Shown in pieces: positions 33,472-45,928 of a stretch of DNA of 64,000 nucleotides; the stretch's first letter is position 1; each line of letters opens with the position of its first letter. The position numbers and the translations under genes are program-made. The stretch is from Hypericum androsaemum (Eukaryota > Streptophyta > Magnoliopsida > Malpighiales > Hypericaceae), in the NCBI GenBank assembly GCA_963995505.1, contig OZ023194.1, positions 14,194,428 to 14,258,427 on the forward strand. The letters run 5' to 3'. The notes beneath the pieces were generated by a model. That model saw only the letters and a list, made by a program, of their open reading frames with translations. It searched no databases and was not told the DNA's origin.

Positions 33472-34239
33472 TCAAGGGAGGTAGAGATTAGTGTGGTCGT
33501 GGTCACCGATGGTCCATTGACTTTGACTCCAGTAAGCCTGATCGACGGTGGGCAGATCGAACAAGCCATGATCCACCGGAACACCGCCGCCGCTCCCTTG
33601 CCAATCCAACGGCCCGAACGAACCTCCCCCTCCTCCGCCGTCTTTCACTTGCTGCTCCTGCTCTTGGCCATGCCCTAATAACAGACTGTTGTTATTAAAC
33701 CCGAAGGAAGTTAGGGCGCTCTCGCTAGAAGGTGAAGTCATCAGATCGGAGAGGCCTCCGATGTCCGGGAACAGCGGCGGCCCGCCCTCGAAGACTAGTG
33801 AGTTGAAGCCGGTGAGACCGGAGCTCTCACTGCTCGAGTGTGAGTTCGATGCCGGCGCCGCGGAAGGAGCGGGAGGGAGAGGATCGGCGGCGGGAGGAGA
33901 GGAAGGGGAAGAGTTCTGTTTGGCGGAGGAGGAACGCTTGGAGGAGCTCTTGGATTTGCGGCAGCCGCCGCCGACGGGGACGTTTCGAAGGACGCCGCCT
34001 TTGGTCCAGTAGCGGCGGCAGGACTTGCAGAAGTGGCGGGGCTGGGAGAGGTTATAGTTGTTGTAGTAACAGAATTTTGTGTTGAGTGAGTCGCACCTCG
34101 GGCACTTTAGCGCCTGGAATCCGGCGCCGAGGTTGTGGCCGCCGATGAGGTGGTGGCTCAGCGCGGCTCCTGCAATGCTTCGCAGCCTCCTGTCCCCTCC
34201 AGCGCCGCCTCCTGGCCCGATCGAGTGTATATCTTGCAT
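33472..34239 (-). CDS. Dof zinc-finger transcription factor, Dof5.4/OBP4-like
   Basis: Plant-specific DNA-binding regulator recognising AAAG cores; nuclear. Single exon, 255 aa. The start MQDIHSIG is typical of this subgroup. The Dof domain covers residues 44-98: [20 protein letters not shown], then [19 protein letters not shown], then [13 protein letters not shown]. The zinc Cys are 46, 49, 71 and 74. A basic Ser/Lys stretch follows, then a Ser-rich region ([15 protein letters not shown]), [10 protein letters not shown], and the diagnostic C terminus [16 protein letters not shown]...LYLP of Arabidopsis Dof5.4 (OBP4). In Arabidopsis OBP4 restrains cell growth and root-hair development. An upstream out-of-frame ATG frame (34378-34052) overlaps the start. 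Assigned from motifs, not from a search. Confidence 0.92.
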   Translation of the reverse strand: MQDIHSIGPGGGAGGDRRLRSIAGAALSHHLIGGHNLGAGFQALKCPRCDSLNTKFCYYNNYNLSQPRHFCKSCRRYWTKGGVLRNVPVGGGCRKSKSSSKRSSSAKQNSSPSSPPAADPLPPAPSAAPASNSHSSSESSGLTGFNSLVFEGGPPLFPDIGGLSDLMTSPSSESALTSFGFNNNSLLLGHGQEQEQQVKDGGGGGGSFGPLDWQGSGGGVPVDHGLFDLPTVDQAYWSQSQWTIGDHDHTNLYLP

Positions 34240-34626
34240 TTCTGACGAGGCTGCTCCGTCTTGAAACGACGGCGTTGGGTTGGCCGTAACCGTTTAGAGA
34301 GAGGAAGTGGAATAGAGAGAGAGAGGGTTGAAGCGGGATGTGTGGGAGACCGGGGACTTGTGTTTTGGGACTCCGCACCTTCCCTCGCAGATAAATATGT
34401 TGGATCCAGATCTTCTAGTTCTAGAGACTTATTTTGAAGGGAAACGACCCTCGAAGCTCCTACTATTTACTCTTTTTGCCCTCTAAATAATGTTCTATTT
34501 TCTTTACATTTTAGTGTAAATATCAGTTTCACTATCATGGTCGTACAAAATTAAACACGGGATGGATGGCCGTACGACAGGTATGTTTCTTAGGCATTAA
34601 GAAGCCAAATACAAAATTTTGATTAG
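34240..34626 (-). promoter_or_regulatory. Dof gene leader and proximal promoter
   Basis: The transcribed strand is CT-rich (34300-34340). A weak TATA-like 'catatttatct' lies on the - strand at about 34391-34401, some 155 nt upstream of the ATG. An out-of-frame ATG at 34378 opens a 108-codon frame overlapping the Dof start. Confidence 0.35.
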
Positions 34627-35415
34627 GTAAAAGTCCATTTAAGTGTACTGTGATTTTGGCCTTTAACACATTAGTATTTTGTGGTCTCTATTTTTCTGAT
34701 CAATTGACAAAGTTACATCTAATTAACAACAAATGACATTTAGTAACTCTGATTACTTAAATCGTCATGACATATAATTACTTTTGCTTCTGTAGTATGC
34801 CACGTCGAAATTTTGTTGACACATCACCAATTAAACAAATTTAATCATAATTCTAAATAAACCCTGATTTCAATGTAGCCGAATCTCTCCTCTGCGGCCG
34901 TCCCTTAACTCTTTCCCCTTTTGTGCGTTCTTTTGGGTTTGTTGTTCCTTTTTTTGTGCTTTTGGTTTCGTTGGCTCCATCGTCCTTTGGTTTTGTGGGT
35001 TGCCTTCGCTTTGGTCTTTTAACAAGCATCCTGTGCAGGAGCATCAAGAAGCTCCCCAAATGAAGTCATGAACACCTGACAGAAAGAACTCACTGAAAGC
35101 GCAAGCATGATGACTTTACTGTTGATGATGTTGATGAAGAAGAGCAGGGAAGGAAGAAGAGAAGGTTGATGAAGAAGACATAATGTTGTCCCTAAAAAAA
35201 AGACAATGTTAGGAATAATGTGGCGTGCCACATTGCAATACGAGTGACCTGGGATGCCAAGTGGTTGTCGAAATGCATTAATCTAACGATAGTTAAGTAA
35301 TTGTCACTTGGTTGATAGGCAGATAAAATTTTTGTCACCTGGTCAAATAAATTGAAACTAAAAAGTACAGGTGTGTGAAAAACTGAAACTACAGGATATT
35401 TAAGTAGATTTTTAC
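34627..35415. mobile_element. Possible long-TIR element (imperfect ends)
   Basis: The left 34627-34760 and the reverse complement of 35290-35415 align over about 130 bp with many differences. Shared landmarks are 'gtaaaa.tc.a.ttaa', 'acaca...gta.ttt' and 'gacaaa'. The interior has two short - strand frames (34853-35231) of no known family. No TSD seen. Confidence 0.45.
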
Positions 35416-35684
35416 TTTCCAATTATGTATGGAATTTATTTTTCGGATTGCTTGATTAATTTAAAAATTATGAAGTTTTGTGTGTAAGTAAAAACAAAAA
35501 TTTGGCCCAATGATAAAAATCAGAATTTATAAGTCTTGAGTTCAATCTCTATAAATAATAAAAATATTATTAGGAAAGTCGTACTTAAATAGGTAGCGAT
35601 AAAACCCAACTCTTACTCCAAATGTAGATTCGAGGAATGATAGTAATTGTCTCAGGTTATGAAAAAATATATCAAACTGGTAAT

Positions 35685-36256
35685 TAGGGGTGAGCAAATG
35701 GTAATTAGAATTCGGTAAATTCGGTAAAATTTTGGTAATCGGTAGTTCAGGATCGGTAAATCGGTATTCGGTAATCAATTCGGTAGAGGTTTTTGAGAAA
35801 TTCGGTAAATATCAGTATTCGGTAAATTTTGATAAATACCGATATTTTACCGAATATACCAAATTTACCGAAATGGTAATTTACCAAATATATTGATAGA
35901 TATATAAGTCAAATTATAGATAATCTACCGAAAAGTTCCTCGACCTCATCAAAAAGTGCATGCTCTAGATAAATTTTATACTAATTAGACTTGATGGCCC
36001 TGTACTTATTAGATTGAATTTGTGTTTATTGAAACTATTTTACATTTTAAATTAAATTTAATGATGAATTATAAAGTTTTCAAAAATTTTGGTAAATTCG
36101 ATAAATACAGAATTTACCAAAATTTAATTCGATAATTACCGAATTTACCAAATACTATTTGGGATCTGGATCGGTAGAGCTTTTTTTAGCATTTCGGTAT
36201 TCAGTAAATTCAGTATTTGATAATCGGAATTAGTAAATACCGAATGCACACTCCTA
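35685..36256 (+). mobile_element. hAT-like non-autonomous element, TAGGGGTGAGCA family, copy 1
   Basis: 572 bp starting TAGGGGTGAGCA and ending TGCACACTCCTA, with a perfect 8-bp TSD ctggtaat (35677-35684 and 36257-36264). Many 'ttcggtaaattcggta' and 'taccgaatttacc' units in both orientations fill both subterminal regions. The TAGGG terminus fits the hAT consensus. No transposase. Confidence 0.88.
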
Positions 36257-36905
36257 CTGGTAATTCATTCCCAAGTTTAGAGGTGGGTATGGCAAGGAAT
36301 TTCGAAAAAGGTGGATGTGATAAGAATGTTTTTATAAGTAATATGTTGTTATTTAATTAATTTAAAAAAATCTAACTATGCCATATTTATTTTGATTTAT
36401 CAAATTATATATGGCCGTAATAGATGCCACCTATAATTTGGACAAGATAAAAATCACCGGATCATATACTAAAAAAAATTATACATGATGCTCTAGATAG
36501 ATATTCTAAAAGAGACTTAATGGGGAGTACAAATCACCACGCGAGGGATTTCGTTGATAAAAACGTCTGACTATTAATATATCGCGAACTGTCGGCAAAA
36601 AATGTTTATAACCGTAAAAAATTAATAAAATTTTAGATCAGATACAAATATTATAATCATTTGACGGCAGGCCCGTGACGTGACTTCTACTTATACTCTT
36701 ACAACTTCTGCATTTCAAATGCATGGAACTAAACCAAAGCTATACGTAACGTAACCTATGGTATGGGATTTATCATATGATCATTAACTCCAAGATAATA
36801 AATGTGAAAAAATAAACTCCAAATCTCGGATCCAAAAAATAACCCTTGGCTGACGTCGAGGATAGGTATTCCCAGCCGGGTTCGAATTTAGTAAGGACAA
36901 GAGTT

Positions 36906-37080
36906 ATTCCTATTGAAATAGATCAAATTATTATATTTATTGACACGATTTTTAATGACTGTCAGATCTGTAGATAGAATTTTTAATAAAATCTGATGGT
37001 CTAAACGAAATTCTTTCAAAGGGGACAATTTTTTATGTTGTACCAGCTCAATCCAAAACAATTTCCAAAACTGTTCATGG
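36906..37080. repeat. Dispersed repeat shared with element A
   Basis: Aligns with 7990-8150 over about 160 bp. Shared landmarks: 'tttttaataaaatctgatggtc', 'ttttatgttgt' and 'ctcaatccaaaa' (each an excerpt). Confidence 0.65.
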
Positions 37081-37504
37081 ACCTCTGTCCGCTCCCCAAT
37101 TTCCAAGGGATTGAAGATATTGGATCCGTACGGAAGAGTGGGCATCTCCAAATCAATACCGATTTGTTGACATTTGGAATTTATTTATATGTTTAAAAGT
37201 TTTGAAATTTTATATTTTAAAATTTTGAGTTCTATACAAAATTTTAAGATATACCAAAGTAGACTAGATGTGGTATTTACTGTTTTCTTCCCACGACCGT
37301 CGTTCGGTCGTATTGGCGAAATCAAGATCTTGCATAATTTGTGGGGGCGTGTTAAATTTACATGCTTGGTTATAAATCTGAAATCATATTTAAGTAATTT
37401 AGAAAGAAATAGAAGGGAGACGAGAAGGCTAGAGAAAGGCTGTGTGTCCAACACGTGGAAGATCGAGTGAGAAAGGGTTGGCATCCACCTTAGGATTCGT
37501 TTAT

Positions 37505-37727
37505 CTAATCCCCGCCCAGAGAATCACCGGTAGTCGATTTAACCGGCTCAGAATCCCCCACGTAGCCTATCTTGTATTTTTGCGTGTTGACCTTTTTTAA
37601 TAAGTTTATTTCTGCTTGAACAACTTCAAGCATTATTAGGGTTGCATCGTACAGATTCATTGGATCAGTGTTGCATTCCGATTCCGCCAATACATCGGAA
37701 ATTCCATGTCCATCGATGAACGACCCA
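37505..37727 (-). pseudogene. Orphan last-exon-like frame, unknown family
   Basis: On the - strand a good acceptor (ttttcattgcag, 37728-37739) is followed by an open frame of about 74 codons. It reads SFIDGHGISDVLAESECNTD, then LYDATLIMLEVVQAEINLL, and ends DSLGGD-stop at 37505. The start looks like an exon, but no matching upstream exon was found on the - strand. It is either a gene fragment or chance. I do not recognise the family. Confidence 0.28.
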
Positions 37728-40419
37728 CTGCAATGAAAAATAATTAGTTAACTATGTGTCATAAAAATATTAAAATAGTGAGTATGTAAATCATGTTAAT
37801 AAAAAAATTTACTACACTTATATCTAACAATGGGACATTGTAACATGTGCAACACACCACATTTGTAACGAACAATGTAGTAATTGTGACACGTCTAATA
37901 CGTATGAACATTGTCTTTACCAATATGCGATAAAATTAGAATCATGTGAGCATAATATATATTTGAGATTAACCGGCTTTCATAACCAATCAAAAATCTT
38001 AAGACAATGGTCACGTGATTTTTCACAGTTGTAACAAAAGATGAGACGTAATCTTTATTTCAATCATGCTAGAGACATTGTGAAAATTTTCGGGAAAATG
38101 GGTTACCCACATGACTTGGTGGGGTGATAAACACTGTGCAATCTGACCCATCAGAAAGAACAGTAATGTTAGGCAAACGGTAGCAACAGTGGTCAATCTA
38201 ACTGTTTACAATTATCAATTTAAAAACTGTTCAGAATTAAAAGAACTGTTCAGAATTAAAAAAAAAACTGTCAGTTGGATGTTACATTTTCCACGGTGGA
38301 GAAGGATTTTTTGGAGAAGGATTGATGATTGATATCCATGGATGGTTAAACTTGACGTTGTTGAGGCAGGCAGGATTCCAAATTTGTATCGTTTTGCCTG
38401 CCCCAAACAGGTCCTTAGTGGAAGTACATGGCATTCGCTAACAGGAGAGTGACCTGGCATAAAAAACTACCTTCCAATTGCCCTAATCTTTTTTTTCCTT
38501 CTAGAACATCTATAGTAATATTTGTTTAAATTTTATGTAAATCAAGTAGTCGAATGACATTTGGTTTAGACGGCACAAGAAGTGTACTTATTCAAAGAGG
38601 TCGAGATTTTAAACCTTTAAAATTGTAATCATAGAGTAAAAATTTATCTTCCAAAAAAAGTTGAAATCAAGTAAAACAACTTGATATTAAAACGTTTTAG
38701 AGTATTCATATCCTATCCAAAGTTTTATGGTAATGGGTGGATGCATTTTTCAAAATCAAAAACTAGCTCACTACTCTTACACTAAACAATATGAAATTCT
38801 AAGTACGTCCCCTCAAACAATTCTCATCATGCCGAAGTTGGCATGAGATTTGACTTCACCAATATGCGATGAAATGAGGATCGTGCGAGCACAACAATAT
38901 TTTCGAGATCAATCCGCTCTAATGACATATTAGAATCTATGTATCTTATCCAAAATCTTAAATTTGCACGAGATTTGATTTTACCAACGTGTGATGAAAT
39001 GATTAGATAAATTTTGTACACTTATAAACTACTCCACCACTCTTACAATAAACAACATAGGATTCTCAACTAAACAAAATTAAACGATTAAAATCGACGT
39101 TTTGTAAGTAGTAAAATATAAAGAAACAAAACAAAATGGGGATACATCATTTTATTATGGTTGAGAAGAGAGACCAACTTGATGGGAACATGTTTGAGTG
39201 GCACATGGGACGGTATCGAGAGAGGGGTCTCTAATTAGGCCATCCGGTACTTGTCTCCGTCTAATCTTTACAAAGCCCATGTAGTTCTCCGTCATTTTTT
39301 TTTCCAGAACAAAAATTTCAGTATCTCGATATCCATTAAACTAATTGATCTGAATTCAAGTAGAAAATTTTTTACAGAAAATTTTTTAACGAAAATATTC
39401 CTGTCGAATTCTCACACTATTCTATCTTAAAAATTCGAACTTAAAATTTTGTCCGCGTTCGAGCTTGGAACCGAGTCAAAATTTTACACAGACAGCGGCC
39501 CCTTCTGCTCCTGCATTAAATTACCATTTGACATTCGTGTGTACCTTTCGCAATCGCATGGAGATTATAAGAGATGCGGTATATGTTGCCTGATCTCTTA
39601 CTCCTTTGGTTATACCCTTTTTTAACAATCTATATATAGACCTACTGGATCGAATAATTCAGATTTGAGCCGGATAAAAAAATAACAAAATTTTCCATAC
39701 AAATAAAAAATATTTAACACTGTTATTGTAAGAATCGGGAAACTAAAGTGAGAACTTTATAAAATTGGGGGGAGCAAAGAGTAATTTTCCATAATTAGGA
39801 TAACTTGGGGCGGATTAGAGTTTTTAGCTTCGAAAACCTATATAAATATGCCTTTAGAACATCCATTCTGTCAGCCTAAATAACACCCACGGATTTTCTC
39901 TCACTGCCAAGAGAGGACGAGACCATCTGGGAATCGCTGTACGAGGAGGGTAAGTTACTAACACTGTTCTTTCCGCGTAAACTCGATTTCAAGTGATTCC
40001 TGTTATAAGTCACGTGTTTGCCTCTCAAACAAAAGGTGGAGAAGACGAATCTGTGAGGGGACGAGTCAGATTCGAGGTGGACCCCGACAGATCGTTGGAT
40101 TAGGCTCGTGAAGGTTTAAAGAGTTAGGAGCAACGCCAGGTAAGTAGAATTTGTGTCACCTCGTAGATCGAGGAGTTTAGTTTTCCTGAGACGATCTACA
40201 TCTTAGTCTGGAACACGTATGGCTTGAGTTCGGGATCTGGCTTAAGTCGATCCCTTTACTGCTAGAAAAATCTGTATTGTTACTGTTGATTTCTCGAAGT
40301 CTGATCTGTATTATGTTAAAACCGTATGCTTCTGTCCGAATTGTGATTGTGAAAAAAGTTAATTTTGCGTACTTATGTCCGAAATCGAATTCTGATAAGT
40401 TTTGTTAAGTGTATGATAT

Positions 40420-40471
40420 GTAGTCGGTTAGGGTAGTCGGATAGGGTAGTCAGATAGGGCAGTCGGATACG
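40420..40471. repeat. Four 13-bp tandem units (gtagtcggatagg)
   Basis: gtagtcggttagg, gtagtcggatagg, gtagtcagatagg and gcagtcggatacg in a row; a further single unit lies at about 40533. Confidence 0.8.
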
Positions 40472-41699
40472 GGACACTCTTCTGAAATTCTATTATGATA
40501 TGTTCCGAAATTCTGTTTGATTAGTTGGCTAGATAGTCAGATAGGGGATATTTCCAGTTGCAAGGTGAAATCGTTTTCTTGTATTTCGTTTAGTTTGTTT
40601 CTTTTCGCTACTGAGTTAATCAATTCATCTGCATGCATTATCACGATTTCTACCCAAATAATAAAGACTATCGAGATTTCAATTTTTAGCATTTATTCTG
40701 ATTTCTGGATTTTTAAATCTTTATGGATGTTTCAGATTTTTATTTTGGATATTTATTTTGTTCGTAATAAAAGTCTAATGTTTTTCGGGGTAATTAATAC
40801 CTCGGGCTTTTGTCGTGTCTATTTCCGAGTGGTGACAGCTATATTTCCAAAGAATCGAATTGAAAATTTGGTTAAACTATAATAACTTCATTTATTTAAA
40901 TACTAGTCGGTACCTGTCTTCCAAGTTTATCGAGGTTTGGGCTTTTCCTCGAGGCCCAGTCGGTTGGCGCGGAGACACTGTCCTGTGTTTTCTGGGCCCC
41001 ACCACTTACTACACGAACATGTCGTGTGGTGGCTTGGGCCCCAGCCCATCGTTCCCATCCAACTTATTTTTGCCCATTCAATTTCAATCAACATTTTTTT
41101 CTTCAGAAAAAGGTATTTTGAAGATCAGGTGTCAAAGAAAATGAAACCTATGAAGAGGCGTTAATTAAGAATATGGGGTTATTTTATATACGAAAGTTAG
41201 TAATACCTTAAGATACTTAACTAAAGGGTCTCAAATTCGAAATAATTAGAATGCAACAATGTGAAATAACTATTGCGAGATTGTCATTATTCGAATATAT
41301 TACTTTTTTAAAGATAAATTTTACATAATTATAATGTCAGAATTTGAATCCTAGACTTCATAAATATTTACATTACCTTGACTATTCAAATAAATTATTT
41401 AAAATAAATTTGAATTAATCAGTTCAATAAATATCTATAAATAATTAAAAAAAACTTGAAATGCCACCAATTCAATTGTGTAGTATTGGAATTGGAGGTA
41501 CGCCATATCCACATGGTTTCTTGCATCATTGAAGCCTGGCGTGCAGAGATGTTCGCCACTACACCGACAATTCTGATTGATTGTTAGTCGTTTGTTTGCC
41601 TGTCCAAACTTCAGCCTTACGCAATCCGTACTCCAATTGTAAGGAAATTATAAGTTCATCCCTCAAAAAAAGGAAATTATAAGTTCATAGATTTTTTTT

Positions 41700-43724
41700 G
41701 GCAAATTACCCCCAGGTCTCTTGAGTATGGTCTTTCTATCCCTCGGGCCCCTAAATTTTCAAAATGTATTTTGCTGTCCCCCGTATTTAGTTTTACTTAC
41801 TCTCAGGTCCCTGTCGTCGGAATATACAATTTTCTCCGGCGAACTCCAACTTGAAAAGACTAAAATGCCCCTCCCACTTAAAAAACAAAAAAATAACCTT
41901 TTTCTTTCCTCCTTCTTCTTCCTCCCACTTCAACTTCTTCCTCCAACATTCAACCAAAACTAAAACTCAAACTAAAAAAGAGATCCAAACATTTTCATTG
42001 AGAATCAAAACTAATTAGAAAGAATCAAAATTTTATGAACCCTAATTTAGAAAACTTAAGTTTAAAAAATCTAAATTAGAAAATTAAAATCCCAACTAGA
42101 TTAATAACATAGACTCAGATGGTATGTGAGATTATTGTTCTATTCCTCCAGTAGAGTGAATTTGATCTCTTTTTAGAGATGGAGGTGTTGAAACTGAGAT
42201 CAGTAAAGATGAGGCTAAAGCTTTAGATCTCTAATTTTTATTTAAAGCTTTAGATATCTTATTTGCTCCAAATTAGAAGATGCACGAGAATCTAGTGTGC
42301 ATGATCAAGCTCTTGAGCCCTTTGAGGAGTGAGCTGGAGAAGTTTGAAGCTCCACTTTTGGTTTCTTGAACTTGGAAATAAACTGGGTTTTCGAGACTTG
42401 GTATCAAAGTAGCCCACCGAAGATGAAGACGACCTTTGGGAGGGAAGATGATCCCTGACCACCAATTAGATTTTAGATTCGAATTAGGATTTTCAAATTT
42501 TTATTCCTTCAATTACTTTTGATTCTCTTTAGTTAGTTTTGATTTTCATTAAAGTTTCAGTTTGATTTTTGGTTTTTGGTTTTGATTGAAATTGGAGGAA
42601 GGAGAAGGGAGAATGAAAGAAAAGTTTTTCGTTTTTTAAGTGAGAGAGACATTTTAGTCTTTTCAAATGGAAATTAACCGGAGAAAATGACATATTCTGG
42701 CAACCGGGACCCGAGAATTTTTAAAAGGGAAAAAAACTCATAGGTCCCTGAGTATTAAGGTAATGTACTGAAAGGTCCTGTACTTAGTAAAATAGTTCCT
42801 GAATTTTAAGAAATTGAACTAATTAGTCCCTATGACCAATTTATTTAACAAATTCAATTACATTACAACATGAAATTACTAAAATATCCTTAATAATAAT
42901 CCCAACCCAACCCCACGGTAAAAGATAACCCAAGTTAGTCCCTCGGGGTGCCAGTTGCCGGAACTGCTTCTCTCAACGAGGATATTATTAAGGGTATCCC
43001 CGACGTCCCAAGGACAAGATCCCGACGTCCTCCCCCTCTCAGCTTGGGATGTAATGTAGCGTCCTCCCTCTCTCAACTCTCGTCCCTGGGCACTGTCGCC
43101 AGTGAGGAACAAGAGACAAAAAATAAGGCGAGCACTAATTCCCACCTCCCGACGTTGTCCAAACCCACCTGAAATTCGATGGTTTGCCAGCGTTATCTTC
43201 CCGGCGTCGACCCAAAAATGCATCCTTGCAGCCCCGCTTATGTCCATTGCTCCAGAAACGGCATCGCACCGTCAAACAAATCTTTGGCTCGATCAAACCC
43301 AGTCGCTTGGATTCCCCATGCCGCCACTGCCGCATCTATCAAACCCAACGGCTCTTTTGGCGATGAGCCCACCAAAACGCTTGCTGATTTTCTGGAAACT
43401 TCAATAAAGTCATAACTTGGATTATCTTTTTACCGTGGGTTGGGTTGGGATTATTATTAAGGATATTTTGGTAATCTTATGTTATAATTTAAATAGAATC
43501 TATTAAATAAATTAGTCATAAGGACTAACTAGTTCAATTTCTTAAAACTCAAGGACTATTTTACTAAGTACATGACCTTTCAGTACATTACCTTAATACT
43601 CAGGGACCTATGAGTTTTTTTCCCTTTTTAAAATCAAACACAGAGGACAGAAAAATACATTTTCGAAATCTAGGGACCCGAGGTATAAGGAGACAATACC
43701 CCAGGACCTAAGGGTAATTTGCCC
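41700..43724. mobile_element. Long-TIR MULE-like element B, carrying a nested element
   Basis: Left end GGCAAATTACCCCCAGGTC; the right end is the inverted GGTAATTTGCC. The arms match over at least 90 bp ('ctcgggcccctaaattttc' against 'gaaatctagggacccgag'). The interior (42100-42480) has a gene-like stretch with no recognised family. The element is split by element C at 42727-43624. The TSD cannot be read because both flanks are T runs. Confidence 0.8.
42727..43624. mobile_element. Nested long-TIR element C inside B
   Basis: 898 bp. Starts GGGAAAAAAACTCATAGG and ends with its complement. The arms match for over 150 bp ('ggtccctgagtattaaggt', 'ttctgaaaggtcctgtac'-type blocks). A perfect 9-bp TSD tttttaaaa (42718-42726 and 43625-43633) indicates Mutator-type insertion. 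The middle (42930-43410) is GC-rich with frames on both strands (42948-43172 +, 43179-43415 +), possibly captured coding DNA of unknown origin. Confidence 0.87.
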
Positions 43725-45928
43725 CTTTTTTTTTGTCATGAAGTTCATAGATTGTCGGTAGAGTTTCTGTAAAAATGTTACGAAACTGTGTAACCGAAAA
43801 ACAAATAATCGAATTCTAAAAATAAAAAAATCTCAAAATTTTATTATCTTGAGTCGTATAAAAAATTTGAACATGGTATCAGAGCGTGTTTGACGAATGT
43901 CATAGCCTCTAAGCTCACCTATTTATGGACACGATCTGGGTAGGATCTATAGGACCAAAATCCTTACCTTCTTTTTGAAGACTGGACTCAAATCTTTCCC
44001 TTATCCTCTTTAAAAATAAATATTCATGCAGAATCTCAGTCTTAAAATACATACAGGATCACGACGATCTACTGGACCGTGTTATTTAAAAATCATTATA
44101 TTTTTTCAAAATAAAAATATATTTTTTGATTGTTTTCAAATAGTAAGGAGCAATGAAAAATATGAAGACAATTGATTCTTTATTATAACAAATCAAGATA
44201 AAGAAACCAATCAAGAAAATCCAAAAAAATTGAATGTGTAAGTTATATTGAGAATTTACTATCATGTTTCGTAATTAATATACATATTTAATATAATTTT
44301 AATAAATCAGAGTATGATGAGAGTTAGGATCTATCTATAGTCATGTCCTTATCCTTTTAAAATATAAGTATATGGACAGAATTTGGGTCTACACCTCATC
44401 AAAGTCAACAAATATTAGAATCATCGAGTCTGAATTTGAATAGACCCTCGTAATAATGGTCTAATTACTATCTCTACCCATTTATATATAATTATAATTG
44501 AGACCGTTAATTTTCCTTAATTGAGCAGCACCACATGTAAGTCATAACGCAAGGAAACGAATGAGTATTGTTTTATAATTCTCTTATGATTCGTTGGCAG
44601 GTGCAATAGATTGATTTTTAGACAATTCGATAGGGTGGTGGTCCTCCCCAGTGGTGTATCGTTGTCAAATGAGCAGTGACATGTCGAAGTAGGCACTTTC
44701 GATAATCAATTTGGATCGGATATATCATGTTTTTTTTAGAAAAAGTGGTGCAGAACCTATATTAAAAGATGAGTTACAGATATAAAATAAAAAATTCAAG
44801 CGGAAATACAGACACAAGACAAGATATCCAACCAAAAAATGAAAGCCAGTCCGATGACAACAGGGTGGTACAGGGGGGAGCGATGGGCGGTCGATAAAGC
44901 ACGAAGGCCGATGACCGTGGCGTAGTTCTGCCAAAACAAGCTTTGGCTAAAAATCTCAAGACATCGTCAAGATGGCATCTGAATGCATGCAAGATATATC
45001 ATGTGTTGTGATTTATTGTTATTTACACGATTATCAATGCATTCACTGGTGAAGTCAAAATTATGTAAATTAGCAATTAGCAAACTACTATGGATTTGTT
45101 ATCGAAATTCATATTTTTTGTGTAAGTAAATTATTACATGAATAATTACATCAACGAGCTATCAAACCATTTTTTTTTCAAATTATATGCACCTTGTACC
45201 GAAAATTTGCATAGACCTAACATATACGGTCATATACGTAGTCTCTAGTTGAGAAATGTGATTTGGATACCATCAAAACAGTCGCCATCTTAGGGTTCCC
45301 TACTTGTGACTTGGCCACATGGTTAACAACCCAAACCGGTGACCGACCCTTTTGGGGCTATCTTCCGCGTATCACACGCGGTATACGTACAAACCCTACC
45401 AAGGTTGATTGGTCCATTACCCAAAGATATACGTCTAGAGTTATCAGCAGCCTCCACATATTTTAAATTGAGGGGGGACAACATAAAAGTCGTCTCTACG
45501 AAGAAAATTTTGTTTGGACAATCAGATTTCATTAAAAATCATGTCTAGAGATCTGACATTCATAAAAAATCATGTCTATAACCAAATTTAATTGATCCAT
45601 TTCAGTGAGGATAGATTTTGTCCCCACTGAATCTAACCCCGCCCCACAAGGGGGTCGTGAATGCTGCCAAGGAAAAAAAAAGAAAAAAAATGAAAAAGAA
45701 AAGTTGGGGCCGGCTTGTTGTGTCAGATAGCTTGGTGTTTTTCTTGGGAGCGATTTCGAGGTGCATTGGGCGACATCACATCTTATTTCCAAGTTACACT
45801 ATGAAATCGACACGTCGAAAACTACAGATCTCTCAGTGAAACCAAAGACACGTCGCTTTCACCGCTTGGTTGAGTTTTTCTAATTCTTTTATGGGGCTAA
45901 TTTAACTTTTTTTAGTGATACACGCATG
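43725..45928. other. Intergenic, no gene seen
   Basis: AT-rich. About 44730-44990 (- strand) has two short overlapping hydrophobic frames of no recognised family; they could be part of a worn retroelement. 45600-45680 is A/G-rich. No TIR or TSD found. Confidence 0.4.

Larger units (their letters stand above)
36265..41699. other. Intergenic, AT-rich, few signals
   Basis: No complete gene. It holds a dispersed-repeat copy (36906-37080), an orphan exon-like frame (37505-37727), worn repeats near 37.9 and 38.85-39.0 kb, and a promoter-like TATA stretch (ctataaatatgcc, about 39839). Leader-like sequence with 'gtaagt' donors (39950, 40140) and a 13-bp tandem repeat (40420) follow. The 39.8-41.1 kb part may be a worn LTR or a non-coding transcript. 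Confidence 0.4.

Noticed and set aside
33689..34085. + strand frames of 107 and 81 codons
   Set aside because: Antisense shadows of the Dof coding exon.
36879..36890. gggttcgaattt as a possible tRNA T-arm
   Set aside because: No cloverleaf partner arms or anticodon stem around it; no tRNA could be built anywhere in the window.
44725..44992. Two hydrophobic - strand frames that could be a membrane protein or LINE 3' end
   Set aside because: They overlap in different frames, with no domain motif, poly(A) tail or splice signal pairing.
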